The translations under genes and the position numbers were made by a program. The notes beneath the pieces are model-generated. The model was given only the letters and a program-made list of their open reading frames with translations, made no database searches and was not told the origin of the DNA. Positions 8,612 through 16,193 of a DNA stretch of 43,134 nt are shown piece after piece. Source of the DNA: an uncultured Acidobacteriia bacterium (lineage in GTDB: Bacteria > Acidobacteriota > Terriglobia > Bryobacterales > Bryobacteraceae); the NCBI GenBank assembly GCA_903825445.1, contig CAIKAS010000012.1, positions 1-43,134 of the forward strand, written 5' to 3'. How positions within the stretch are numbered: position 1 is the first letter of the stretch; every line of letters starts with the position of its first letter.

Positions 8612-10014
8612 ATCGGTTTCCCCAGCGGCTCAAGATCTCCCAACACAGTCGGGATGAGTTCCGACACCGTGGGGTGAATGTTCACCGATCTTTGCAGGAC
8701 GGTATACGGGACCTTCGCATACATGACGTCCAGAATGCAATGGATTGCCTCATCGCCCTCCGTACCCAGAATCGCCGCTCCCAGGATTTGCTTTGTCTCC
8801 GCGTCCACGAGGATCTTGATGAAGCCCTGCGTCTCGCCTTTCTCTGCCGCCCGACCTACCCGCGTCATCAGACGTCTGCCAATCAGTGCCTGCCTCCCCG
8901 AGGCCACGACCTGCGTTTCCGTCAATCCCGCACGTCCCAGTGGTGGATCCGTATAGAGCGCGTAGGCCGTTATCCGGTCGGTAACGCGCCTCGGATCGTT
9001 ATCGAGGAGATTCGCCGCCACAATTTCAAAATCGTTATAGGAAGTATGGGTGAACGCGCCCCGCCCGTTGCAGTCTCCGAGTGCCCAAACGTTCGGCGCG
9101 GTGCTTCTCAACTCGTCGTCGACCTGGATGTACCCGTGTTCATTCATTCGGATGCCGGCATTCTCCAACCCGAGGTCGTCCGTGTTGGGGCGTCGGCCCG
9201 TTGCGACCAGCAGGTGCGACCCCTGAATATTTCCGCTGCTCGTCCGCACTTCAACGCCCTCGCTTATGTTCACGATGCCGGTAATATCGCTGTTAAGACG
9301 TATCGCGATTTCCTCTTTTTCCAGAATCTGCCGCACCGTGTCCGATACATCGGGATCCTCTGTCCCTATGAGCCTCGGCCCGCGTTCAAAAACCGTGACC
9401 TGACTGCCAAACCGCCGGTACATTTGCGCGAACTCCAGCGCGATGAAGCTTCCGCCAATGATCACCAGATGCGGCGGCACGAAGTCGAGATTCATCATCG
9501 ACGAATTTGTAAGGTAATTGACATCATGCAAGCCGGCAATGCCCGGAACCGTAGCGCGCGCGCCGACATTGATGAAAATCCTGTCCGCGGTCAGCGTCTC
9601 ATCCCCGACGCGAATTTCCCGATCCGACAGGAATTTCGCCTGCGCTTGATAGACGGTACAGTTCGGCGTGTTTCTTAGCCATTTCTCCACGCCAGTTTCC
9701 GAACGACCGGCGATTTCATCTTTGCGCGCCTTCACGCGCTTCATGTCGACGGTGATAGGGCCAGCGATTTCAACGCCAAAGTCACCCGCTCGGCGAGCCA
9801 TGTGGGCAACACGCGCACTGGCGACCAGTGCCTTGGTCGGAATGCAGCCGGTGTTTACGCAGGTGCCTCCAAAACGGTTCCGCTCGATGACAGCGACCCG
9901 CTGACCCGCTTGCGCCAGGCGAACGGCGAGCGAAGGCCCCGCCTGTCCTGTCCCGATGATGATGGCATCGTAGTTGTCGTGACGCGTCGCGTCACTATAG
10001 GATTGTTCCGCCAT
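8608..10014 (-). CDS. Mercuric-reductase-like pyridine nucleotide-disulfide oxidoreductase
   Basis: This 468-residue flavoprotein has the FAD site GTGQAG (21-26), the redox-active pair Cys52/Cys57 in GGTCVNTGC, a second Rossmann motif GGSFIALEFA, an ALGDC FAD motif, and the C-terminal NIHPTVSEL that supplies the active-site His-Glu of the neighbouring subunit. It therefore looks catalytically complete as a dithiol/disulfide flavoenzyme. It lacks both the N-terminal metal-binding domain and the C-terminal Cys pair of real mercuric reductase, so mercury is an unlikely substrate. Its stop overlaps the egtB start, and it follows the transporter lipoprotein gene by 9 bases. A role in redox cycling of ergothioneine or a related thiol is inference from position only. 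Confidence 0.9.
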   Translation of the reverse strand: MAEQSYSDATRHDNYDAIIIGTGQAGPSLAVRLAQAGQRVAVIERNRFGGTCVNTGCIPTKALVASARVAHMARRAGDFGVEIAGPITVDMKRVKARKDEIAGRSETGVEKWLRNTPNCTVYQAQAKFLSDREIRVGDETLTADRIFINVGARATVPGIAGLHDVNYLTNSSMMNLDFVPPHLVIIGGSFIALEFAQMYRRFGSQVTVFERGPRLIGTEDPDVSDTVRQILEKEEIAIRLNSDITGIVNISEGVEVRTSSGNIQGSHLLVATGRRPNTDDLGLENAGIRMNEHGYIQVDDELRSTAPNVWALGDCNGRGAFTHTSYNDFEIVAANLLDNDPRRVTDRITAYALYTDPPLGRAGLTETQVVASGRQALIGRRLMTRVGRAAEKGETQGFIKILVDAETKQILGAAILGTEGDEAIHCILDVMYAKVPYTVLQRSVNIHPTVSELIPTVLGDLEPLGKPI

Positions 10015-10023
10015 ATTTACCGA

Positions 10024-10896
10024 TTACTTCAGTTCTTTCAGAAAATCGCGCGCAACTTCCCCCGCGGGCTTATGCTCCACGTCCACCAGTTCGTTCATGC
10101 GTCGCATCGACGCGTCGGAAATACGACCCGAAAGTTCTGTCAGGGCTTCCCTCAGCCGCGGATATCGCGTTAGCGTATCGGCGCGAACAGCAATGGCGCA
10201 CTCATACGGCGGGAAATAATGCAGGTCATCCTCGAGGACCGTGAACTCCGGGTGCGCCAGCATCCCGTCTGTAGCATTTGCCGCAGCCATTTCGACTTTC
10301 TGCGACAGCAGTGCGGGATAGAGTAATCCGAGGTCCATAGCCACCGGGTCTCCGTCCACGCGCAAGCCATAAGTTTTCACCAGTCCCCGTAGGCCGTCGG
10401 GCCTCTGTGTAAATTCGTACCCAACTCCCAGGCGCCAGGCTTCACGACGCCGGGCCGCATCGCTGAGGCTCTTCAAATGTTGGTCCCTGGCAGTACGGGA
10501 TCGCACGACCATAGCGAAACTATCGTTGAAGCCCAGGGGCGGAAGCCACTCGATACCCCACGCGCTGTAGCTCTGGTGGACTATGCCAAATGCGGTTTTT
10601 GCATCCCTGACTACGGTCTGTTTCAAGATGGCAGTCAGCGCAGTTCCCGTGTACTCGGGATAGAGATCGATAGACCCACCACGCAGCGCTTCGTGAGCCA
10701 GCAGGGTTCCTCCCAAGTCGAGCTTCCGATCGACTTCGACTCCCAGACGCCGTTCAATTTGCTGCGAAATGATTTCGCCGAGCACTACCTGCTCTGTGAA
10801 ATTCTTGGATCCCACGACAATACGCGGCTTGGACGAGCACGCCACCGTAAACATGGCGAGCAGGATTATTAATAGGAGAACCGGCGTTCGACCCAT
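10024..10896 (-). CDS. ABC transporter substrate-binding lipoprotein, OpuC/ProX (EgtU-like) type
   Basis: The 290-residue protein starts with a lipoprotein signal ending in TVAC (Cys20), so it is membrane-anchored outside the cytosol. It then shows the quaternary-amine binding-protein hallmarks GSKNFTEQ, LGGTLLAHEAL and DLYPEYTGTAL. This family binds glycine betaine, choline and related compounds. EgtU of Helicobacter pylori and Streptococcus pneumoniae, which binds ergothioneine, belongs to the same fold group and was earlier annotated as OpuC-like. Given the egtB/egtD neighbours, ergothioneine or hercynine (both trimethylated histidines) is a reasonable ligand guess. Here the binding protein is separate from the permease. 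It overlaps the permease gene by 28 bases. Confidence 0.88.
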   Translation of the reverse strand: MGRTPVLLLIILLAMFTVACSSKPRIVVGSKNFTEQVVLGEIISQQIERRLGVEVDRKLDLGGTLLAHEALRGGSIDLYPEYTGTALTAILKQTVVRDAKTAFGIVHQSYSAWGIEWLPPLGFNDSFAMVVRSRTARDQHLKSLSDAARRREAWRLGVGYEFTQRPDGLRGLVKTYGLRVDGDPVAMDLGLLYPALLSQKVEMAAANATDGMLAHPEFTVLEDDLHYFPPYECAIAVRADTLTRYPRLREALTELSGRISDASMRRMNELVDVEHKPAGEVARDFLKELK

Positions 10897-11474
10897 TCGA
10901 GAACCTCGTCTGCGGTAATTGCCATGATGGCGGCCGGCACGGCGCCAGCCAGAATTGTTCTCGAATCGGCCATCGCAATACCGCGAAAAACAAATGTGCC
11001 GAGGCCCCCTCCGCCGATCGCCGCCGCGATTGTAGCTGTCCCGATAGTTGTGACCGTGGCGATTCGAACGCCTGCCAGAATGGTCGGCAGCGCGAGTGGC
11101 AGCTCCACATCCCGAAGAATTTGGCTGTCCGTCATACCCATCGCGACCGCCGATTCCCGCACAGTGGAATCCACACCCGTGATCCCAACTACCGTGTTTC
11201 GAAGAATCGGAAGCAGTGCGTATAGGATCAGTGCCAGCACTGCTGTCTGCTTGCCGACGCCCCCGATAAACGGAAGGGGCAGCAGGAAACCAAAGAGCGC
11301 CAGGCTGGGTATGGTCTGCACGATGTTGACTAGGCCGAGCGTCCAGCGCCGCGCACGTGCATGCCGTGTCAGGAAGATCGCGGAAGGGGCCGCAATAGCC
11401 GTCGCCGCGACCACCGCAATGGCGACCAGAATCAAGTGCTCGGCGGACAATCTGACGATCTCATTGAATAGCAT
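10869..11474 (-). CDS. ABC transporter permease, OpuC/ProW type
   Basis: This 201-residue inner-membrane protein has about five to six hydrophobic segments. The central loop EVELPLALPTILAGVR-like block (residues DVELPLALPTILAGVR) is the coupling-loop signature of betaine-type permeases, followed by TIGTATIAAAIGGGGLGTF. I placed the start at ATG 11474 because the upstream in-frame extension to 11597 is Arg-rich and unlike a permease. This start overlaps the ATPase stop by 14 bases, suggesting translational coupling. It forms the channel for the adjacent binding protein and ATPase. Unlike EgtU, no binding domain is fused to it. Confidence 0.88.
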   Translation of the reverse strand: MLFNEIVRLSAEHLILVAIAVVAATAIAAPSAIFLTRHARARRWTLGLVNIVQTIPSLALFGFLLPLPFIGGVGKQTAVLALILYALLPILRNTVVGITGVDSTVRESAVAMGMTDSQILRDVELPLALPTILAGVRIATVTTIGTATIAAAIGGGGLGTFVFRGIAMADSRTILAGAVPAAIMAITADEVLEWVERRFSY

Positions 11475-12222
11475 GCGATTTGCCGAAAGGTTCCTCACGC
11501 AGGGTGGCAAGGAACGCACGCGCTTCCTGCGAATGCGCCGCCGGGAACTCATCCGCGAGCGCCACCAACTCCAGCCGGCCGTCTTTGAGCAACGCAATAC
11601 GCGTGCCCAGCATCAATGCCTCGCGAATGTCGTGAGTCACGAACAGCGCGGTCTTACCGAAAGCCTGAGTCAAGCGCGCGAAATGCTGCTGCATCTCAAA
11701 ACGCGTCACGGGGTCCAGCGCTGCGAAAGGCTCATCGAGTAAGAGCAACGGAGGATCCGCCGCCAGAGCCCGCGCAATCCCAACTCTCTGCTTCTCACCG
11801 CCGGAAAGTTGCCGGGGATACCGCGCGGCGTATACGCTCGGCTGCAAGCCAACAGCATCGAGCAACTCCGCTACGCGTGCACGGATTCGGTCTTCCCCCC
11901 AGCCTTCCAGTTTCGGCACAAGCCCGATATTCTGTGCCACGGTCGCGTGGGGGAACAGCCCGCCTTCCTGAATCACATAACCGATGCGGCGGCGCAGCCG
12001 GAAACGATCCTGATCCACGACCGGCTGGCCTGTGAACAACACTTCGCCGTCGGAGGGTTCCAGCAGGCGGTTCACCATTCTGAGCAGCGTTGTCTTTCCC
12101 GAACCGCTTCGGCCCAACAAGACCACGGTTTCGTGCTGTTCGATACTGAGATCGATTCCGCGCAAAATCTCGCGGCCCCCGACCTGGTAAGTCACGCCTC
12201 GAAACTCAACCAGAGCCGCCAT
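11461..12222 (-). CDS. ABC transporter ATP-binding protein, OpuC/ProV type without CBS domains
   Basis: The 253 residues hold a complete ATPase. Walker A GRSGSGKTT is at 37-45, the Q-loop is near 85, the signature LSGGEKQRVGIA starts at 139, Walker B LLLLDE is at 159-164 and the switch His197 is in VTHD. It energises import by the neighbouring permease and binding protein. Typical OpuCA/ProV proteins carry a C-terminal tandem CBS module that gates activity by ionic strength; this one ends about 40 residues after the ATPase core and has none. That argues against simple osmoregulation. The ATG follows the stop codon of the upstream zinc-finger gene directly. Confidence 0.9.
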   Translation of the reverse strand: MAALVEFRGVTYQVGGREILRGIDLSIEQHETVVLLGRSGSGKTTLLRMVNRLLEPSDGEVLFTGQPVVDQDRFRLRRRIGYVIQEGGLFPHATVAQNIGLVPKLEGWGEDRIRARVAELLDAVGLQPSVYAARYPRQLSGGEKQRVGIARALAADPPLLLLDEPFAALDPVTRFEMQQHFARLTQAFGKTALFVTHDIREALMLGTRIALLKDGRLELVALADEFPAAHSQEARAFLATLREEPFGKSHAIQ

Positions 12223-12495
12223 TCAGGCGAAATCCAGCTCCACTTCGTCGACAAAACACCAGCCCCAGTCCTCGCCACGCTCGAGTGAGCGCATGATCGG
12301 ATGTTTGGTCTTATGAAAGTGCCTGGATGCGTGTTTATTTATTGAAGAGTCGCAGCATCCCACATGCCCGCAGATCATGCAGAGCCGGAGATGAACCCAC
12401 TGATCGCCGGTTTTCAGGCACTCTTCGCAGCCGTTCGTGTGTGGCTTGACGTCTTGAATCTGATCGAGATGGGTGCATTCGTTCATTGCAGACAT
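12223..12495 (-). CDS. UBP-type zinc finger protein
   Basis: This small protein (about 90 residues from the chosen start) is almost entirely a UBP zinc finger. It has CTHLDQI near the N-terminus, then CEEC, CMICGHVGCCDSS, NKHASRHFHKTKHP and WGWCFVDE. All Cys and His ligand positions expected of the family are visible. In eukaryotes the fold binds the ubiquitin C-terminus; in bacteria the role is not settled. In some bacterial genomes, as I recall, it occurs near or fused to flavin oxidoreductases with a cNMP-binding-like domain, and one such enzyme lies at the other end of this locus. The ORF could start at 12558, 12495 or 12486; none has a strong ribosome site. Its stop abuts the ATPase start, so it is probably the first gene of the operon. 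Confidence 0.85.
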   Translation of the reverse strand: MSAMNECTHLDQIQDVKPHTNGCEECLKTGDQWVHLRLCMICGHVGCCDSSINKHASRHFHKTKHPIMRSLERGEDWGWCFVDEVELDFA

Positions 12496-12631
12496 TCCGT
12501 TTCGAGTGGCATACAAGCCGATGCTCGGATCGAGCCTGTTTACTAACTTTCCGATCATAACGCAAAACGCGTTTACGCGGAATCGGCGGCGGATCGATGA
12601 AATGGTCTAGAATCAAAAGAGCAGCAATTGT

Positions 12632-12708
12632 CGGGGCGTAGCGCAGCCTGGTAGCGCACCTGCCTTGGGCGCAGGGGGTCGTGAGTTCGAATCTCGCCGC
12701 CCCGACCA
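12632..12708 (+). tRNA. tRNA-Pro(UGG)
   Basis: A full cloverleaf can be folded by eye. The acceptor CGGGGCG pairs with CGCCCCG, the D stem is GCGC/GCGC, and the anticodon stem CCTGC/GCAGG encloses loop CTTGGGC with anticodon TGG at 12666-12668. The variable loop is GGGTC. The T stem GTGAG/CTCGC has loop TTCGAAT. The discriminator is A, and CCA is encoded. Length is 77 nt. Confidence 0.97.
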
Positions 12709-12741
12709 AACTCTTAGCCCACAGTACCTTACGAGCTCAAT

Positions 12742-12759
12742 TCGAGCCTGCAGGCTCGA
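12742..12759. repeat. 18-bp perfect palindrome downstream of tRNA-Pro
   Basis: TCGAGCCTGCAGGCTCGA is a perfect palindrome 33 bases after the tRNA. It has no spacer loop and no following T-run, so it is a poor rho-independent terminator. It could be an operator or a small dispersed repeat. Confidence 0.5.
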
Positions 12760-12853
12760 GCCTACCTCCTCAGCCTCATGCTCAAACTTCCCCCTGAAAT
12801 CGCAATCCGGAAGTGATAGGCTTTGTTGTATTGATTTGGAGGTTGGAGGCCCC

Positions 12854-13840
12854 ATGAAGATGTTCGTTAAGATTCCGGTCATGATGGCTATGGCCGTCAT
12901 TCATTTGATGAGCCAGCCTCCCGGACAGACCTGCAGTGCGCTCACTCGGGAACATGCGGATGCGAGCGCGGGAACTTCAAATATCAATCATGACGGGACT
13001 CCTCTGGCTGGGACGCCCGCGCCGGACATTTCGAAGGGGTTTAACGGGATTCCCCGGTCCGCGCAGCCGAAGCTCACGGCATCGCAAGAGCGCATTTGGG
13101 AATGTACCTATCACCTGGCGGAAACAAATGGGGACATGCCGTACACGCTTTTCGTGCCAACGACTTATGACGGGAAGAAGGCGTTTCCCCTGATTGTCGA
13201 CCTGCACGGTTTGAATATCACGCCACTGCAGCAGATTCTTTTTGATGGCACCACTGATTGGGCTGAGAAATACGGGTTTATTGTGGTGGCGCCGATGGGC
13301 TACAACGTTTCGTCGTGGTGGGGCGCACGCGCGGGAGGAAATCCCGTGGCGACTGCTGCGACGAAGCCTGGTGGCGATGTGCATTATTCCGCATACGAAC
13401 TTTCCGAACTGGATGCGATGACGCTCCTGAAGCTGATTCGCGACAAATACAACGTGGACAGCGACCGCGTCTTTCTGATGGGGCATTCGATGGGGGGCGC
13501 TGGTACTTATTATCTGGGCGGGAAGTATAGTGACGTCTGGGCCGGGATCGCGCCGATTTCGGGCGCAAACGGAATCGCGGATGCCGCGGCTGCGGAAAAG
13601 TACAAGTCGTTGCCCGTGCTGCTCATGCATGGCGAGAAGGATTCAATCGTGCCGGTGGGAACGTCGCGGCGGTCGGCTCTGGCTCTCCAGACGGTGGGCG
13701 CTCAGCATGTTTATCTGGAGTTCCCTGGGATGGATCATGAGTTCTGGATCCGGCGTGGTGCGGATCATATGGAAAAGGTTTTTCTGTTTTTCAGTTTGCT
13801 GTCCAGGCAGACCAATAAGGGGTTCATTACGCCCCAGTGA
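12854..13840 (+). CDS. Secreted alpha/beta-hydrolase esterase (polyhydroxybutyrate depolymerase/feruloyl-esterase-like)
   Basis: This 328-residue protein starts at ATG 12854, preceded by two GGAGG elements. The N-terminus is a signal peptide ([19 protein letters not shown]). The catalytic domain shows an oxyanion-type HG motif (VDLHG), the nucleophile elbow GHSMGG with Ser212, MHGEKDSIV carrying the acid and GMDHEFW carrying the catalytic His. That is the LpqC/PHB-depolymerase-like arrangement of secreted esterases. It should hydrolyse an ester substrate outside the cytosol; polymer, plant feruloyl ester or other cannot be told. A short hairpin (13832-13850) overlaps the stop codon. Confidence 0.85.
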   Translation: MKMFVKIPVMMAMAVIHLMSQPPGQTCSALTREHADASAGTSNINHDGTPLAGTPAPDISKGFNGIPRSAQPKLTASQERIWECTYHLAETNGDMPYTLFVPTTYDGKKAFPLIVDLHGLNITPLQQILFDGTTDWAEKYGFIVVAPMGYNVSSWWGARAGGNPVATAATKPGGDVHYSAYELSELDAMTLLKLIRDKYNVDSDRVFLMGHSMGGAGTYYLGGKYSDVWAGIAPISGANGIADAAAAEKYKSLPVLLMHGEKDSIVPVGTSRRSALALQTVGAQHVYLEFPGMDHEFWIRRGADHMEKVFLFFSLLSRQTNKGFITPQ

Positions 13841-13929
13841 CTTCCTGGGGGGCAGCCTGCGGTCCCGGCATTCAGGTATCCTTCAGATCCGGATGCTTCA
13901 ATTGAAAACGTCCGGTAATGGGAGGAAAT

Positions 13930-14616
13930 GTGCGACGGCACTACTTCAGACTACTGCTTATCACAGGCCTTTGCATTCCTTTAGGAAATGGCCAGGTTTC
14001 GAGGGCGCCCGTTGTGACCGCCCTGGGCACAACCGGCGATGAGGATGTCCGGAGCCTCAAGATACCCGGCGTCACACTGAAGGCAGGTGAGACCTTGCTG
14101 GTCTCCTCCAATGACGAAGGCGACGACGCTAAGGTCACATGGAATGGCATCTCCCTCCATCAGGACATTGGCTCGACGAACGGGAATGGTTGTTACGCGA
14201 AGATCTTTTCGCTTTACATTGCCACTGGCGGCACCGGCGACATCGTCGCCAGTCATACGGTGGGCGACCTGTCGATTAATGCATCCTCAGTCACAAACCT
14301 CGCCCCTTCGGCGCTCGACAAGGCCAAAGAGGGGCACGGGGTCGGTACTAATCCGTCATCGGGAGCGACGCCGATCACGGCGAAAGCCAACGAGTTTCTG
14401 TGGGGAACGATCGGTTACGCAAGCAACAGTGTCGTGTCGGGTGTCTGGAGCGAAGGGTTCACATCCGGCGGACAGTTTAGTTTCACGGGAGATACCGGTG
14501 GGGTCGAAGACGGCTACAAGATCGTCTCTTCGACCGGCACATTCACGGCGGCGAAGACCGGTGTTATCAAGGACGGCTGGAGTGCGCTCATTGCCACCTA
14601 CGCAATAGCGCCATAG
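13930..14616 (+). CDS. Secreted protein of unknown function
   Basis: I place the start at GTG 13930 because GGAGG lies 5 bases ahead and the product then begins MRRHYFRLLLITGLCIPLG, a standard signal peptide; an ATG at 13918 adds four codons. The mature part (about 205 residues) is rich in Gly, Thr, Ser and Asp and predicted beta. It has one Cys and no motif that I recognise. GVTLKAGETLLVSSNDEGDD and the later GWSALIATYAIAP suggest a single beta-sandwich domain. Nothing in the neighbourhood indicates a role. Confidence 0.7.
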   Translation: MRRHYFRLLLITGLCIPLGNGQVSRAPVVTALGTTGDEDVRSLKIPGVTLKAGETLLVSSNDEGDDAKVTWNGISLHQDIGSTNGNGCYAKIFSLYIATGGTGDIVASHTVGDLSINASSVTNLAPSALDKAKEGHGVGTNPSSGATPITAKANEFLWGTIGYASNSVVSGVWSEGFTSGGQFSFTGDTGGVEDGYKIVSSTGTFTAAKTGVIKDGWSALIATYAIAP

Positions 14617-14749
14617 CCAGGCGCAAGGCTGTGAGTATCACCAGATTGAACCAAGGCTGTAGATGAAAAGCAGGCGGTCGTATCCGGAGATCGGCCCATC
14701 CCCGGACTTCCTGTATCGCCACATCGAATTCGGACTAGCCACCCTGACG

Positions 14750-16072
14750 CTAAAATGCAGCGCCCGGTAGCTTCCGCCCGTTCTCAAAGGAATCGGATGC
14801 CCCGGACCTTTCCAAGGCTACTCTAATCCTGGCCGCCAGCATATCCGGGCAAAACGGCTTGAAGACACAATCCACGGCTGATCCCAGGAGATCTGCAAGG
14901 GCGGTTTCGCTGTAGCCTGACATGAAGATGACCTCCGTTTGGGGCCGCAGCGGCCTGGCGCGGCTGGCCAATTCTGGACCAGTCATTTCCGGCATCACGA
15001 CGTCAGTCAGCATCAAGTGAATCGGGCCCGCGTAGCGTTCGCAATGGAGCAACGCTTCCCCTGGACGGGATGCTTCCAGCACGCGATAACCGTAACTGCG
15101 GAGGATGCTCCCTGCCATCTTCCTGAGTTGTTCGTCGTCTTCAACCAACAGAATTGTTTCTGTTCCGCGCAACGACTCGGTTGGAGGTTCAGGTGCCTGC
15201 ACTGAGCTTACTCCGGCATCCGCGCGCGGAAGATGGATCGTAAAGACGCTCCCCTTCCCCTCCTCACTGTGCGCCCGGATGGATCCGCCGTTTTGTTTGA
15301 CGATACCGTGAACGGTCGTCAGACCCAACCCGGTTCCTTTCTCAGGTTTCTTGGTGGTATAGAAGGGCTCGAACAGATGGGACATTGCCTCTTTCGTCAT
15401 GCCAATACCCGTATCAGTGACTTTCAGTTCTACGTAAGGCCCGGGTTTCGTGAGTTCGTGTTGTGCCGCCCCTGAGTCATCCAAATCGATGTTGTTGGTT
15501 TCGATCAGCAGTGTTCCGCCGTCGGGCATCGCATCGCGCGCGTTTAAGGCGAGATTCATGAGCACCTGGTGCAGTTGTCCGGGGTCCGCCAGCACGGATC
15601 CCAGCGCGGGGCTGAGAATGGAATGCAGCCAAATATCCGCTCCAATCACCCTCTCCAGCATCTTCTCAACCTCCACGACGATGTCGTTGAGGTTCACCTC
15701 GGCCGGCTGCGGAGCCTGTTTTCTGGTAAGGCACAATAACTGGCGGGTCAGATCCGCGCCACGTCGGCCGGCTTTCCGGATCTCGGTTACCATCCCGTGG
15801 AGCGGGTCGGCGGGTGTAAGACGTTCGAGCACGAGGGCGCTGTACCCGTTGATCACGCTGAGCAGGTTATTGAAGTCGTGTGCCACGCCTCCGGCCAAAC
15901 GGCCGACGATTTCGAGTTTTTGTGCTTGCTGAAGCTGTTCGCGAAGCAGCGCGAGTTCGCCATGTGACGTCGACCCGGAATCCATTCGGTCGCCAGGCTT
16001 GTTATACTCAAGGCCTTGGAAATCGCAGGCCGGTGTGAAGGCAGAAATCGGCTGTGCTCTCTCGGTGCTCAT
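14750..16072 (-). CDS. Soluble hybrid sensor histidine kinase with C-terminal receiver
   Basis: The 440 residues contain a short N-terminal region with a coiled-coil stretch (about 38-55), a HisKA domain with phospho-accepting His65 in AHDFNN, and an HATPase domain with the N box NLALNARDAM near 173, DTGIGM at 220-225 and GTGLGL at 246-251. A receiver domain (about 305-425) has phospho-accepting Asp357 in LTDVVMP. There is no membrane segment and no PAS or GAF sensor, so the input must come from a partner or from cytosolic conditions. It is divergent from the AraC-type regulator, sharing a 121-base gap. The phosphate flow partner is unknown. Confidence 0.93.
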   Translation of the reverse strand: MSTERAQPISAFTPACDFQGLEYNKPGDRMDSGSTSHGELALLREQLQQAQKLEIVGRLAGGVAHDFNNLLSVINGYSALVLERLTPADPLHGMVTEIRKAGRRGADLTRQLLCLTRKQAPQPAEVNLNDIVVEVEKMLERVIGADIWLHSILSPALGSVLADPGQLHQVLMNLALNARDAMPDGGTLLIETNNIDLDDSGAAQHELTKPGPYVELKVTDTGIGMTKEAMSHLFEPFYTTKKPEKGTGLGLTTVHGIVKQNGGSIRAHSEEGKGSVFTIHLPRADAGVSSVQAPEPPTESLRGTETILLVEDDEQLRKMAGSILRSYGYRVLEASRPGEALLHCERYAGPIHLMLTDVVMPEMTGPELASRARPLRPQTEVIFMSGYSETALADLLGSAVDCVFKPFCPDMLAARIRVALERSGASDSFENGRKLPGAAF

Positions 16073-16193
16073 AACATTGTTTCAGGTTGAAGCCCTGGAC
16101 GGATTTCGGCTGAGGCTCCCAATCCAAGTATTGAGGATTTTTAGTTGGATGTCTTTTCGTTTCTTCTTGAAAATTTTGGAATCTTAAGAATAA

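Noticed and set aside
8674-9678. 334-codon plus-strand frame opposite the MerA-like flavoprotein
   Set aside because: Arg/His-rich shadow translation with no domain.
8608-10014. True mercuric reductase of a mer operon
   Set aside because: No MerR, MerT or MerP nearby, no N-terminal metal-binding domain and no C-terminal Cys pair.
13832-13850. CCCCAG/CTGGGG hairpin at the end of the esterase gene as a terminator
   Set aside because: Only 6 bp, overlaps the stop codon and has no T-run.
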